A DNA stretch of 64,000 bases, from positions 2,232,001 to 2,296,000 of the forward strand of contig JACZZP010000002.1 in NCBI GenBank assembly GCA_015183035.1, in the 5' to 3' direction. The notes below the pieces were generated by a model that worked only from the letters and a program-made list of their open reading frames with translations, ran no database searches and had not been told where the DNA came from. This document shows, one piece after another, positions 1 through 12,204 of the stretch. A program made the position numbers and the translations under genes. Positions within the stretch are counted from its first letter, which is position 1. Each line of letters begins with the position of its first letter. Origin of the DNA: Meloidogyne chitwoodi. Its lineage: Eukaryota > Nematoda > Chromadorea > Rhabditida > Meloidogynidae.

Positions 1-2269
1 AGAAAAATTCAAAACTTTCCAGATGGAATTGAAATAGACAAAATTAAAAATATTTTGAACGAGAGAAAACGTCAAATATTTTCGAGAAAAGCTTTAACTC
101 TTAGAAATGAGGAAAATTCAATTATTATGGTAAATTACAGATTAATTAAAATAATGAAAAATAATTTAAAATTTATGAATTTAGGTGAACACCCCACTTA
201 TTCGCAAGAAAGTATTTTACACCAAAAATGATTTAGAAGATTTAATTTTTTGCGATTAAGTGGGGTGTTTACCCAAACTTCAAATTTCCAAAAATTTAAA
301 ATCAAATGAGAGCAGATCAGTTGAGTCAGGCACGTTGAATCACCGTTTAAAATATTTCACCCAAGTTTTTTCTTAGATACGAATTATATAAAAATACGAA
401 TGCTAGCTCAGTTGAAAGAGCTCTTCGAGCTGAGTCAAATAAGACCAAAATGAACGAATTTAGTAGGCTTCAAACGAAGTTAGGAGAAACGGTGACTCAA
501 CCTGCCTGACTCAAAAGTTGTGTACTCTCAAAATTCCAAAAATTTAAAATCAAATCTGTAATCCTTATATATAGAAATTTTAACCGACATGAGATTTAAA
601 ATTGTGAATTTTATGCATTAAAAGATACAAAAGGGGGTAATTTGATTTAATTTTAGCTTTTCTACTGCATAAAATCTCCTTATATTTTTACTAAAATTAA
701 TATTTTAGAACAAAAATTTCCTATCGGAAAGACCTGAAATAGAATTATTAAATATTCTGGCTTATGCAGATGAATGTCTTTTACATATTCGACATTCTGA
801 AATTGGAGTTTCAACAATTTATTATGAGAAAAGTATTTTTGATCTTTTAGCTTCTGATGGTGAAACTCAATCATTTTTGTCAAAATCTAATATGTTTTCA
901 GTAAAAAAATATTTAATTTTAAATATATATTTTAAAATTAATTAAGAAAAAGAAAAGAATTCCAAAAAGTTGTGATTTTTTCATTCAACAATTTAAAGAA
1001 GAAATCATTTTTTCACAAATTTCCGGCAGTCCAACTGGTATTTTTTATTTTTGGCTCAATTCAAACAATTAGTATCATTCGATAGTTCTCGAAAAACTGA
1101 GTCGATCTAGGGGTGGAGGAAATAAAATGAATGTTTATGAGCCGAGATACAGGCCATTGAAAATTGAAAAACCATAGGGGGGAGTAAGCTAATTTTTGCG
1201 GTAAAAAATTCGAATATGCAAATGAAGCTAATTTGAAAGAGCTCTTAAAACAAAGTCTTAAACTTAAACAAAATACCAATTATATTACAGGAAGGCCTTT
1301 TTTCCCTCCTATTTGGTTATATATTGACTCATTTTTATTTATTGAAATGACAAAAACACTTCCAGTTCTCAACCAACTTTCATTAGAAGACAAGGTTATT
1401 ACACTAATAATTTTTGGGTAATTTAGGTGTAAAAATATATAATTTGTCACTGAGAAAGAAATGGACATTTTGCCATTAAACAAAAATGTCATATATTTTT
1501 AAATTTAGATTATGCTTTATTCTAAAAATGGATTCGCAGCAATTGTTTTTAGTCAATTATTTTATAGTAAAATTATTCATGAAAGCGAAATTCTCATATT
1601 TCCAAATGGATTTAGTCCTTTATTCATCAATAATAACGAAACTATTTACAATTTATTTTACAATCATATGACCAGAATTAAAGAAGCTAATTTAAGCAAA
1701 GAAGAATTTTTACTTCTCAGAACAGCTATCTTTTTTCATACAGGTTTGAATTAATAAATTTTAAGAAATTATTTTATTTATTTTTTTAGCTTCAACTGAA
1801 TTGTCTAGCATTGGATGTAAAACATTACAAATTGAACATGACAGACTTTCTCAGGCATTAATGTTTTATGAACGAAGTAGATGCGGAGATATCGATGGAG
1901 CAAAAAGATACGCTGATTTGGTAATTACTTTTATTATTTTTCCTTCCTAAACTGCCGTGGTGTAGTGGTATACATCGCCAACTTGTATTTGGGATGATCT
2001 AGGTTCGATTCCTGGCAATGGTTATTGGCTTCTTCGTTGTATTCCTCATGCATTTAATTAGGTGGGGCAGTCCTGTTGTTTTTTCCAGGGAATTTTATTT
2101 TTAATTTTCAAAATTTATATAGATGTTATTAATAAATATGACATTTCAAATTGGCAGTTCTCATCAAAAATTTCTCAAGAATCTTATGATTAAATTGAAC
2201 GATCTTAAACTATTTTTTCCAAAATTTATGCAAAATATAATATTTGATGAAGAAGAGACAATTTATTAG
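1..2269 (+). CDS. Nuclear hormone receptor, ligand-binding domain part (5' end outside window)
   Basis: Multi-exon gene entering from the left edge. Exons that join in frame: 1-129 and 709-900 (donor GTAAAA, acceptor TTTTAG), then pieces near 951-1015, 1275-1417, 1506-1743, 1790-1920 and a last exon near 2123-2269 ending in TAG. The piece at 1320-1417 reads SFLFIEMTKTLPVLNQLSL, the helix 3-4 signature of nuclear receptor ligand-binding domains. The piece at 1675-1920 (LSKEEFLLLRTAIFFHT, then a region ending GAKRYADL) matches the following helices, and the last exon gives the terminal helices. Nematodes have a large expanded family of such ligand-regulated transcription factors. The DNA-binding zinc fingers would lie upstream of the window. 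Introns hold a hairpin repeat (183-278), an inverted-repeat element (322-513), a dispersed repeat (1070-1200) and a tRNA-like element (1951-2100). The exact edges of exons 3 and 4 are uncertain. Confidence 0.75.
183..278. repeat. Short fold-back hairpin repeat, copy 1
   Basis: Begins GGTGAACACCCCACTTATTC and ends with the inverted form (AAGTGGGGTGTTTACCC), with a TCGCAAGAAA-type inner part. It lies in a receptor intron. A second copy is at 10309-10410. Confidence 0.6.
322..513. repeat. Small inverted-repeat element
   Basis: The left end TGAGTCAGGCACGTTGAATC is inverted at the right end (GTGACTCAACCTGCCTGACTCA), about 27 bp with few mismatches. The inner part carries the GAGCTCTTCGAGCTGAGTC motif that recurs in the window near 1100, 32105, 33375, 41300 and 41800. 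It lies in a receptor intron. Confidence 0.5.
1070..1200. repeat. Dispersed repeat, copy 1
   Basis: Shares a run around GAGATACAGGCCATTGAAAA and CCATAGGGGGGAGTAAGC with 32095-32225. Both copies begin with a degenerate CATTCGA...GAGTCGA block. It lies within an intron of the receptor gene. Confidence 0.5.
1951..2100 (+). repeat. tRNA-derived SINE-like element
   Basis: 1951-2023 folds as a tRNA: D stem GTGT/ACAT, an anticodon stem of four good pairs around loop CTTGTAT (anticodon TGT), and a T arm CTAGG-TTCGATT-CCTGG. The A box (TGGTGTAGTGG) and B box (GGTTCGATTCC) look functional. The acceptor stem is poorly paired, so a working tRNA is unlikely. A pol III retroposon head or tRNA pseudogene fits better. 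It sits in the last receptor intron. Confidence 0.4.
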
Positions 2270-2384
2270 AAAAATTAAAAATTATCTATTTCAACACGAC
2301 AATATATTTATTTTTTACATTCATATATTTGACAATTAGATTTTGAGGTTTAAATTAGAACTGTCTTATTTCAGCAAATATACA

Positions 2385-3335
2385 GCTATATTTTTGACAT
2401 CAAATCGTATTATACGGATTTGCATATTTTTAATTTCCTATCTATGAGCCAAAATTTATATAATTTTCTATAATCAAAAAAACTTAAATTAAAACTGCTA
2501 AAAACTTTCAAACTTAATTTTATAGAACAAAAAGATAAAACTTTCATGGGTGCAATATATACGGTAGCAGCCTCAACATCATCACAATCTATACATGATG
2601 ACTTTTTTACAATGGGAAATAAATCAATGGAAGTAAAACGAAGCTGTGTAAGAGCTCTTTATTATTGCGAAAGGCTTTGGGAACCAGTTAAATGGATATA
2701 AAACGAAGTTGTGTCAAGGCTCTCTCTTTGCCAAAAACTGTGTCGTAAACTTGGAAGTAATTTTACTAAAAATGTGATGGATCTTGTTTTTTCCTTAAAT
2801 TTGAGCCTGTCAGTAATTATTACATTTTATTTTTTTGGCTAAAATTTTTTAAACTTTACTAAATAGAAAATAACTGCTTTATTCCCTAAATAGGCTCTAG
2901 GAGATTTAATTTTAAGAAACTTCAAAGGTGATCCATCACATTTTTAGTAAAATTACTTCCAAGTTTACGACACAGTTTTTGGCAAAGAGAGAGCCTTGAC
3001 ACAACTTCGTTTTATATCCATTTAACTGGTTCCCAAAGCCTTTCGCAATAATAAAGAGCTCTTACACAGCTTCGTTTTACTTCCACTTCCATTGATTTAT
3101 TTCCCATTGTAAAAAAGTCATCATGTATAGATTGTAATGATGTTGAGACTGCTACCGTATATATTGCACCCATGAAAGTTTTATCTTTTTGTTCTATAAA
3201 ATTAAGTTTGAAAGTTTTTAGCAGTTTTAATATAAGTTTTTTTGATTATAGAAAATTATATAAATTTTGGCTCATAGATAGGAAATTAAAAATATGCAAA
3301 TCCGTATAATACGATTTGTGGTCAAAAATATACAT
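2385..3335. repeat. Large imperfect hairpin, about 400-bp arms, exon-like content
   Basis: 2385-2783 reappears inverted at 2930-3335 with only scattered mismatches, around a loop of about 146 bp. The arm carries an exon-like reading frame on + (GAIYTVAASTSSQSIHDDFF and onward) with a stop after about 50 codons. The loop (2784-2929) is AT-rich with no gene. I do not recognise the encoded protein. Transcription would give a long double-stranded hairpin. Confidence 0.75.
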
Positions 3336-3638
3336 ATATGCTTATTCTAAAAGATAAGCGTGTTATAGGACATAACTATATAAAAACCATTATTGGCCGT
3401 TTTTCGATGGTGGATAAATAATATATAAATATAATGTCCAAAATTAAAACGAGCAAAAAAGATTTTTAAATATAATATATGCAATGGGTAATAAGGGAAA
3501 ATAATATAAATATTTAAGGATCAAAAGCATCATTCTGATATTGATTTAACCTATTTGAAGGTGCTAATCCATCATTAATATTACCCGTATCGGCTTAAAA
3601 TTAAAAAAAAAAAATTTTAATTAAATATTTAAACAAAT
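3336..3638. other. Intergenic, no gene seen
   Basis: AT-rich DNA between the hairpin and the 3' end of the spinster-like gene. No ORF, RNA or repeat recognised. Confidence 0.5.
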
Positions 3639-6469
3639 CTAGACTATAAAATTCAAAATATCCGTTAATGTCCAAAAAACATTTTTAATAATTTGAAAAA
3701 AGAATCCCCAAAAAAAATAAAGTAAACCTGTCCTCGGGACTTTCCTCCATTCTTCAGCTTTTTTAAGATCAGTAGGTAATTTATAAGCAGCCAAAAGGAA
3801 TGCTATACCACTAACAAACAGCAAAACATTCGGCAAATAAAAAGCAATAACCAATGATTTGAAATGAGCTTCTGGAGTTTTATCATCCCCTCGAACCTGA
3901 AAATTAATTAAAATAAAAAATAATTTTTGGGTAAAAAAAAACTGACAGAATCAGAAATTGCTCCAACAATCCAAGGACCGCTTGCATCACCAAATGCATG
4001 GGAAATAAGTATTTGAACAGCGCTTGCAATTCCTCGACGATGTGGGACTATAATAGCCCTATAAAAATAAAAATATTCTTTAATTTAATTTAAATTAAAA
4101 AACAAACATTAACATATCAACATTAACTGCCCAATTCAAACAAAGAAATAATATTGTGAGGAAAAGAATAAACTATTTAAAAAAATAAATATTAATAAAT
4201 AAATTTATACCCAAGCAATTATAATATAATCAAGCTCAATTAATATCATTCCCAAATATAACAATGGAGTGGCAAGAAATGAGCCAATAGCAGAAACAAG
4301 TGCATCTGCTCTAACATTAGCATAATTTGTGAAAATCCAAATTCCACGTTTCCACGCCTTAATTTAAATTTTTAAAATGTATATTATTCATAAAAATAAA
4401 TACCATTGAAATAATAGTTCCTAAAGCAACTCCTAAAATTCCAGAAGCACAAGTTATAGCACCTAAAAATATTTTTTTAAATAAATTTGGTACTTGTAAA
4501 GAAAGGGGGGTTTTTATGCAGACTTTTTTCTGCGGACATTTTATAATATTTGATTTTTTCCTAAGGCAATATAGAGTGAACCTAGACTTACATATATGTG
4601 TAAATGTTTATCACTTTGTCATTTATATTTTTGTTAATCAATTAACTAATAAAATGATTCAAACTCTTAAAAATTTTAATTTATTACAATTATACAACAA
4701 GATCAGCTTACCAGAAGAGGAATTTCAACAATGGTTAGTAAATCTTAAACTGGGCAGAAACTGAAAAGACGCCATAAAACTGAATTTGGAACAGCTGAAA
4801 CAACACTGGAGAGCTACATTCACGAATTTGTTTGGTGACAACGTTTTAAAGGACCAGATTGTTTTTTCCATTTATTTTCACAAATTGTCAATCATAATTC
4901 TTATTTATGTGAATAAAGTCTAGGTTCACTCTATATTGCCTTAGGAAAAAATCAAATATTATAAATTGTCCGCAGAAAAAAGTCCGCAGAAAAACCCCCC
5001 TTTCTTTACAAGTGCCATAAATTTAAAAAAATATTAAAAAAAAACCAAAAGTAAGTGAAACATGTTCTGTATCAGTAACGGCTGTTGCATTTGTAATATT
5101 TTTATGCCAAGCAATTGCTTCTTCTATGCAGGCTGGTGCCCACCTTAAAAATTTTTTTATATTAATTAAAAAAAAAATAAATTAACCAAGTTAAAGTCCC
5201 AGTTACAAAAACAACAGCAGTATATGCAATCGTTGACCAAACAAATGTTTGACTAAAAAATGTGTTTTTAAATTTAAAAAATAAAAAAATACTTCTTAAT
5301 AAGATAAATCAAATCTTGGGAGACATTAAGCATTTTATCCTTAAATGATGTTGTCACTGTAACCATACCATCATTTGCATTAGTTAAGGCATTGACTCTA
5401 TGTAAATTATCGCTATAAATAAAAAAATTAATTTTAATTCAAAAATTTATCGAAAAAAAACCTTTCAGCCTGACCATTTATTTCTTCACAATCTGCTTGA
5501 CCACGAACCTAAGAAAGTCAATTAAATTAAAATATCAAAAAAAAAAATAAACCGGTTCATCAACTCCAATTAGCAGTCCAATAATCGTAATAATCCCAAA
5601 TATGGGAGTTGAACGAATTCCCCACTGCCAACAGTCTAAACAATCTGTTCTGCCTGCTTTTGCGATTGATGTGACATATGAGCCTATTACATAACCAAGA
5701 CCACTAAAAATTGAAAAAAATATATTACAATTTTATAGGAGAGTCTAAGGAAAAGTTGGCGGCTGCGGATATATTATCGAAATATTTTTTTATCAAAATG
5801 CAAACAGGGGATCTTAACAACTTAAAATTGACAAAAATTAAATAAAACTAAAACCTTCCAACAGGAATAGCAAAATAAAAGAACATTAAAACACGACTGC
5901 GTGTTTTTCCAGCGAACATATCAGCAAGAAATGTGGGAGCGACTACTGCATAGGAAGCCTCTCCAATACCAACAATTCCACGTAAAAGAACGAATAAGTA
6001 AAAATGCTACAAAAATATAAACACAATAGTTTTAAAATAAAACCTCATGAGGTACAAAAGAAGAAGCAAAAACTGCAAGAACCCAAACAATCTCACCAAT
6101 TAAAATTATTCTCTTACGATTGTATCTAAATTTAAATGAATCAGATGAATATTTAAAAGAATGTTTATTAAAATATAAGAATTCTAGAAATTAAATTTTT
6201 TATTTAACCTATCTCCAAGAAAGCCACACACTGGAGCAAAGAGCATAAAAAAGATGATGAAAACAGTCTGAAGAAATCCAGCCATTTTATCATCAATTTG
6301 GTAGAATTTAATAACATCATTTAGTACACCTAAATTGTATAAATAAAACATTTAATTTTATTTATAGGAAAATTTAAAAAATAAAACCTGCAATAGTAAA
6401 TCTATCCATATAATTAAGCAAATTTACTGCAAACAAAATTAAAAGGCATATAAGTTTCCGTCGCTCCAT
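3639..6469 (-). CDS. Spinster-like major facilitator (SPNS family) lysosomal lipid transporter
   Basis: ATG at 6469 and stop at 3639, with at least eight short-intron exons on the minus strand. The N-terminus reads MERRKLICLLILFAVNLLNY followed by MDRFTIAG, the TM1 signature of spinster transporters. Next comes FFMLFAPVCGFLGDRYNRKR, the MFS loop 2-3 motif, and then RGIVGIGEASYAVVAPTFLA. Later exons give the cysteine/tryptophan loop (DCLDCWQWGIR), WAPACIEEAI, a GVALGTIIS helix and the last exon 3639-3900 with KKAEEWRKVPRTG. Spinster proteins export sphingolipid or lysophospholipid from lysosomes; nematodes carry several spin genes. Every visible exon is open. A 528-bp MITE sits in one intron at 4489-5016. 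A 45-codon ORF upstream (6965-7102) might be a 5' exon, but the splice phase does not fit cleanly. Confidence 0.85.
4489..5016. mobile_element. Merlin-like MITE in a spinster intron
   Basis: Ends GG(T/C)ACTTGTAAAGAAAGG in inverted orientation, with about 95 bp of inverted terminal sequence containing TCTGCGGAC blocks. Flanked by the perfect 8-bp duplication ATAAATTT (4481-4488 and 5017-5024). GG ends with 8-9 bp duplications are typical of the Merlin/IS1016-like superfamily. The short frame inside (4654-4764) is a remnant, not a transposase. Confidence 0.75.
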
Positions 6470-6964
6470 ATTAATTGACTTAAATATATTTTCCCTTAAA
6501 AACAATTTTTATTAAAAAAATAGACAAAAATTAGTCAACAAATAATTAAAGATTTCTTAAAAATAGAAAAAAAATTTCAATTAAAGAATAAAAAGGAAAC
6601 AGACGTTTCAGTACTACCTTTTTAGTCTTTCCTTTTCATCAATGAAAGAAATAAAAAAGAAAGATACCTAAGAAAAAATTAAAATTTAAAAAAAACTAAA
6701 AATTTTCTTAAAAATTAGATAATAATTGAAAAAACAGACAAAATGAATTTTTGAAATATAATTAAAATTAACAAGAGATTTGAATAAATAATTTTCACGT
6801 TTTATTCAAAAATTAAAAATTTGTTAGTCAACATATTTAGAATTTTTAAATAAAAATGAAAATATGGAATGACTGGACTTCTCAAAAATAAGAGAAAATG
6901 TACCTACATTTAAAAAAGTGAATCAGCGACCTAATTTTCTCATAAATAAATTAAAAAAAATATT

Positions 6965-7102
6965 TTAGCCAAACCTTGATATAAAATTATCTTTTTCTTC
7001 TTTATTTATTGTAGTTTGAGAATCTTTTATTTTCTTAGTTGATTTTAGTGAAATTTCTTCAAATTTGTGTTCGTTATTTTTGATTTCATTTCCTTTTTTC
7101 AT
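6965..7102 (-). CDS. Small ORF upstream of the spinster-like gene, uncertain
   Basis: 45 codons, ATG at 7102, lysine-rich and hydrophilic (MKKGNEIKNNEHKFEEISLK). Nematode SPNS proteins have a hydrophilic N-terminus, so this could be a first exon, but no splice pair keeps the frame. It may be chance. Confidence 0.2.
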   Translation of the reverse strand: MKKGNEIKNNEHKFEEISLKSTKKIKDSQTTINKEEKDNFISRFG

Positions 7103-7304
7103 TTAATTAATATTTTTAATAAATTTACATTTGGCAATTCTAAATTTTCGAGAAAACAAGGAAAAAATAAATTTGTATTCAGTACAAAATCGATCAAATT
7201 TTAATATTTAAGAGTTGAAAAGCGAAGAAAATTTAAAATTTTCTAATTTTTAAGCTATGCATACTTTAAAATACTTATATAATTTAAAATGGGTGTGTTA
7301 TGTA

Positions 7305-8153
7305 CAGGGCCTCCAAAAATATTGACGAAAAAGTTGCAAAATATTGAATAAATATTGATGAAAAAATCTCAAAATATTGATAGAAATATTGAAAAATCTG
7401 TGAAATATTGACCAAATATTGACGAAATTTTTTACAATTTGTCATATTTTACCCTTGGTGACATTTTGTCACATCTTGCATTACTGACCATTTGTCATAT
7501 TTTACTCTTGGTGACATTTTCTAATAGTAGAAAATATACAGAACCACATAAAATTGCCTGAAACATAAATTCTGTGGCTCTGTGGAAAAAATATAGATCT
7601 GTGGATTTTCCCCATAATTTCATTCTCTCAGATTCTGAGAAAGTTTTCCGCAGATTCCGAGGTGTTTCCTCAGAATCTGCGAGCACCCCAGAATTTTATT
7701 GAAACAGATTTTCCCAAGATTCTGTGCTCAGAACCAAAATCTGGGGGTAATTGTGATAGGTCCCTGTTGAATAAACATTGTTTCCATCTATTCGGTTAAT
7801 CCATTCACAAACCAGGCTATTTTATATTTAGTTTTGGCCATTCTTTTTTTATTTGAAATTTAGTTATCAGCTAAAAATGTTAAAAAATTTGAAATAGCGT
7901 TGAAACAATAAAAAATATATAATAGAACAAAGAAAAAGCGAATTTTTGACGCGAATTTTTGAAAAAAGTCCAAAATATTGACAAAATATTGAAATATTGA
8001 CAAAAATCCAAAATATTGAAAAATATTGAAAATATTGAAATCAAAAACCATCCTAGACTCTCCAAACTAACCCAGAAATGTGTTTTTCGTGCATTTCATG
8101 CTTCCATTAGTTCGCAAAAAAAAATATTGATTTCAATATTTTTGGAGGCCCTA
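7305..8153. mobile_element. hAT-like non-autonomous element
   Basis: Starts CAGGGCCTCCAAAAATATTG and ends with its inverse (TTTTTGGAGGCCCTA). A perfect 8-bp duplication GTTATGTA lies at 7297-7304 and 8154-8161. CAGGG termini with an 8-bp TSD are the hAT hallmark. The inside is full of subterminal AAATATTGA repeats and a stretch of CACAGAATCT-type palindromic sequence; no transposase. Confidence 0.8.
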
Positions 8154-8161
8154 GTTATGTA

Positions 8162-9332
8162 TTAAATAAATTTTATTAAATAAATGTACATAAAATAAAT
8201 TAATTATTAAAATAATTTAATTTTTTATTTAAAATATTTTTATAAATTAAAAAAAAAATAAAAAAAATTTTATTAATTAATTAAATAAATAAAAGTAATA
8301 AAAATATGCGCAATTAACATCAGAAATTTTAGGTTAATTTTAACTTTTAATTTTCACCGAAAGATATGGACAAAGAAAGAAATGATCGATTATAGTTTAA
8401 TTAAAATCAATTTACCAAAAGAATGGTTATTTTTAAATAAAAGTTGGAAAAATTATTTAACTTATTTTGAGACAAAAAAAATAATTTAAAAAAAATTACA
8501 AAAAATATTTAAGAAAGGAATTTAAATTAATTTAAAAAATAAAAAAAATATTCTTATATGAATATTTCATTTTTTGCTTAGAAGAAAGCAGTAGAGTTTA
8601 ACAAACCTTAAATTTTACAATTTAAAAAAATCCGAAAGGTGTGGGAGCTTGCGGACAAAGTTGCGGACATTTGTGCACACTAAAGAAAAGAATAAAAATT
8701 AATTTTATTGATTAAAATTTTTTGTTTTATTAATTGGATAATACTTTAATTTATTTATCTAATTTTATCTATCTTCAAAAAATTATAAGATAAGATTAAA
8801 AATCAGAATTTTTTATCTCTAGAATAATGTAATTTTATTAAAAATTGCCTCATTCTTTTAAATTTATTTTTTTTATTTTTGTGTTTTTTTTTGACCAAAA
8901 AAAGTCCAAGCGTATATTTACATTTACTTCTTTTTCTTTTCTTCTTCTTTTTCATTTTATTTTTGTTCTTTTTTATTTTTTTTATTTTTTATTTACCAAA
9001 AAATGTTTAAGTAATCATTTAATAATTTTTTTGTATTATTAAAAATGTACTTTTTTTTATAATTATGATAAAAAAATTAAAAATAAAATTTTAGCTTTTT
9101 AATTTTTATTTATTAAATTTATACCATTTTAATTATTCTGGAATTATTTAATTAGATAATTGTGTTACTCAACTATTCTTAAGCAGCTAAAAATGACCCA
9201 GACTCTATTGGACATTTTTAAAAATTTAAAAATTTTATTAATGTTTTAGTATTAAAAAATTTGTTAATTTTTTGTAAAATACTAAAAAAATAAAAAAATA
9301 ATAATATTGTAGATTGTATTTAAATAATTTAA
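8162..9332. other. AT-rich intergenic region
   Basis: Mostly A/T runs. Only 8650-8680 (CTTGCGGACAAAGTTGCGGACATTTGTGC) is recognisable; it matches one end of the element at 30737-31046 and looks like a decayed copy. The 8845-9042 frame is F/K-rich low complexity. Confidence 0.5.
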
Positions 9333-12051
9333 ATGGACACTGAAGATAAAATATTAAAATTATTACCTTCAAAATGGCGTGCACCTATAGTTATTACTGC
9401 TGGTGTATTTCTTCAATTTACTCTTGGATTAGTCTACACATTTGGTTAAAATATATTTTTTTTTCAGAATTTCAAGAAAATTTAAAATTTTTCAAATTTT
9501 TAAAAATTAAAAATTTAAACAAATTTTTAAACATTTTTCTTATTTTAGGAAATATTTTGCCTTATCTAACTTCATATATTCGATGGAAAGTAGACCCTCA
9601 ACAGACACAAGGATCTTTAATTTGGTTACAAAGTCTTATGAGTAAATAATCAATTTATTAATTTTTTAAATAAAAGAAAAGAAAATCAATACAAAAAAAA
9701 TAAAAATGTTGTTTATGAGCAATAAAAAATTTCAAAAAAATTCAAAAAGATTTCAAAAAAATTTCAAAATATTTTTTCCCCTTTTTAAAGCTGGTTTTCC
9801 CTTTTCAATGTTAACTGGAGGTTATTTACAACGTTTATTAGGTGCTAGATGGGGTGCAGCATTTGGCTTTTTACTTTATACTGGATCTTTGGGATTATCT
9901 TATTTTAGCATTCAAAATTCTTATTTTTTGTTAATTGTTACGATGGGGTTATTTGCTAGTTTTGGAATTGGAGTTGCTTATAATTGTGTTCTTATTCAAT
10001 GTCAAAAGGTAAAATAATTAGGTAATTATTTTTTGGAATAACTTTGAGGATAAATATAAAAAAAATAATAATATTTTAATATATTCTAGAGTCTCAATGT
10101 AATTTTTGAGATTTAATTTAATTTTTGAGATTTAATTTAATTTTTGAAATATTTTTTTGGAACTTTTGGACATGAGATTTCGTCTAACAAAATTCCTCTA
10201 CAACAAAAAAACTACATTTCGTTTATACCTGAGCCCACGATTTTTTGCCGTTGGGACGAAATGTCGTGCAATTTCTGTTGGACAAAATGTCTGGACTCGG
10301 GAACTTTTCTAGTAAACACCCCATATATTCGCAAGAAAATATTTTATCTTTAAATCATCTTTTTGTATTTGTAAAATATTTTCTTGCGAATAAATGGGTT
10401 GTTTACCTTAAACTTAATAATTTCTGAATATTTATAAAATTTTTTTGATTCAATTTGATTTTTATATTTTTTTCCTTTCCTCTAATAGCTGAATTAGTAA
10501 TTCTATAATTTGTACTTTTATTTCCTAAAATTAGCCACTTGAACTTAATTTTTTTTTAAATTAATTTAAAGTTGTTAGGCTTTATTTAAGGTGACTCAGA
10601 GGGAGAATTATTTTTAAAAATATTTTATTTTAATTTTTTTTAAATTTTTAAGTGGCTTCCACACAGAGTTGGTTTAGTCAGTGGATTAGTTACTGCAGGG
10701 TTTGGAAGCGGTGCTTTTATAATTTCACCTGTTCAAACAAAATTTATTAATCCAGAAAATTTAAATGTTAATGAAGAAGGGTATTTTATAAAAAAATTTA
10801 AAAAAATTAAATTAAAAATTTTTTTAAAGATATTTTACTCAAACAGAATTACTTGAACGTATTCCCCAATTATTTATTTTATTGGCAATTATTTTTGGTA
10901 TTATTCAATTTATTGGACTTTTCTTTCTTGCTGATCCTGTGAGGAATTTTAATTTTTAATTATTTAATTTTTTTTAATGTTTATAATTTTTTTGTTATTT
11001 TTTGGTTTATTAGAAATTTAAAAAAAATTTTAATTCTGAGAAAAAAATAATTTTAGACAATTTCAAAATAAAAAATCGGAATTTTTGAAATTTCAGATTA
11101 TTTTTTAAATTTTAGTAATTTTTTCATACTCTTTCTAATTTATATTTTTGAAGTCAGAATTTTCTAAAATTTCTTTTTTATTAAATTGTTTTTTTTTATT
11201 TTTAAATTTAAAAAATATAATAAAATAAATTTTAAATTTTTTAAAGAAAAATGAACAACAAAAAATAAATAATATAAATAAATCAGTATTTTATGATGAA
11301 AAAGAAGAAAATAATAATAATATTAATGAAGACGATATTAATCAAAGACAACCTCTTCTTTTATTGCCTAGAAGTTCAATAACTTCTTTTCATTCACACA
11401 CTTCTTATGAGGGAATAATTAATACAACAGATAATAAATTTAATTTAAATAATATAACACCCACAATATCAACTAAAACAATTTTAACTTCTGATACTTT
11501 TATTTGTTTATTTTTGACTTTATTGCTTAATGGAATTTGGTGTCAGGTTACTAGTGGACTTTTTAAGGTATTTTAAGAGAGAGTTTTTTAATTTTTTGAA
11601 TCTTTCGAATTTTTCCAATTTTTTAATTCAATTGAACATTTAAAAATTAAAAAAAAATATTTTTAATTTCATCATTTTAGGCGTATGGCCAAACATTTAT
11701 TCACGATGACTTTTTCCTCGCAACAGTAAATTCATTCGCAGCTGCCACAAATTGTTTTAGTCGAATATTTTGGGGAGCATTTGCTGATCATGTAGAATTT
11801 AAAATTAATTTTTTTTTAAATTAATTAAAGTCATTTTTATTATTTTTAAGGCATCATATAGGCTAACAATGACAATTGCCTGTTCTCTTGGTGCTGCGCT
11901 TATGTGGACATTAGGGCTAGTTGAATTAATTGGTTCTCCAATTCTTTTCTTTTTTTTTTGTTTGTTTTATTTTTTATTTACTATTCTAATTAAAATTAAT
12001 TTTTTTTTAAATTTAAAAATTATTTCCAAAATTTTTAAATTAAAAAAATAA
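9333..12051 (+). CDS. MFS transporter (oxalate/formate or monocarboxylate-like), 5' part
   Basis: ATG at 9333 (MDTEDKILKLLPSKWRAPIV). Exons follow near 9549-9646, 9786-10008, 10653-10780, about 10831-10940, about 11247-11566, 11680-11790 and 11851-11970, separated by small AT-rich GT-AG introns. Transmembrane stretches include GVFLQFTLGLVYTFG, AGFPFSMLTGGYLQRLLGAR (MFS motif region) and RIFWGAFADH. The middle loop is polar and Asn/Asp/Glu-rich, as usual between TM6 and TM7. Membrane transport of small anions is inferred from the overall resemblance to OFA-type MFS proteins. The rest of the gene continues at 27888-28205, beyond the 15.4-kb palindromic insertion. Confidence 0.75.
10309..10410. 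repeat. Short fold-back hairpin repeat, copy 2
   Basis: GTAAACACCCCATATATTCG followed by CAAGAAAATATTTTA, then the inverse ending GGTTGTTTACC. Same family as 183-278. It lies in an intron of the MFS gene. Confidence 0.6.
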
Positions 12052-12183
12052 AATATGCATAATATTAATTATTTCAATTAAATTATATTATAAACTCTGT
12101 GTTAGAGAAAAATAAAGTAAAAGAGAGTAATTGTTTTGTCTCTTTCTCTGTTTTATATTTAGAAATATTTGTCTATTTTATTT
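12052..12183. repeat. Dispersed repeat interrupted by the palindromic element, left part
   Basis: 12053-12130 (TGCATAATATTAATTATTTC and onward) resembles 28488-28560. The sequence right of the element at 27665-27722 (AATATTTTTGTAAGTCAGCA) resembles 28577-28620. So 28488-28620 looks like a shorter uninterrupted relative of the insertion target. Confidence 0.5.
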
Positions 12184-12189
12184 CTTACC
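12184..12189. repeat. 6-bp target-site duplication, left
   Basis: CTTACC immediately left of the palindrome and again immediately right of it at 27603-27608. A 6-bp duplication is the Maverick/Polinton signature. Confidence 0.8.
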
Positions 12190-12204
12190 AGTAGTTAACC
12201 ATAC

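Noticed and set aside
1951..2023. Functional tRNA-Thr(TGT)
   Set aside because: Acceptor stem pairs poorly; more like a SINE head or tRNA pseudogene.
4516..4764. 82-aa frame inside the spinster intron
   Set aside because: Lies within a MITE with clear TSD; only a remnant of transposon coding sequence.
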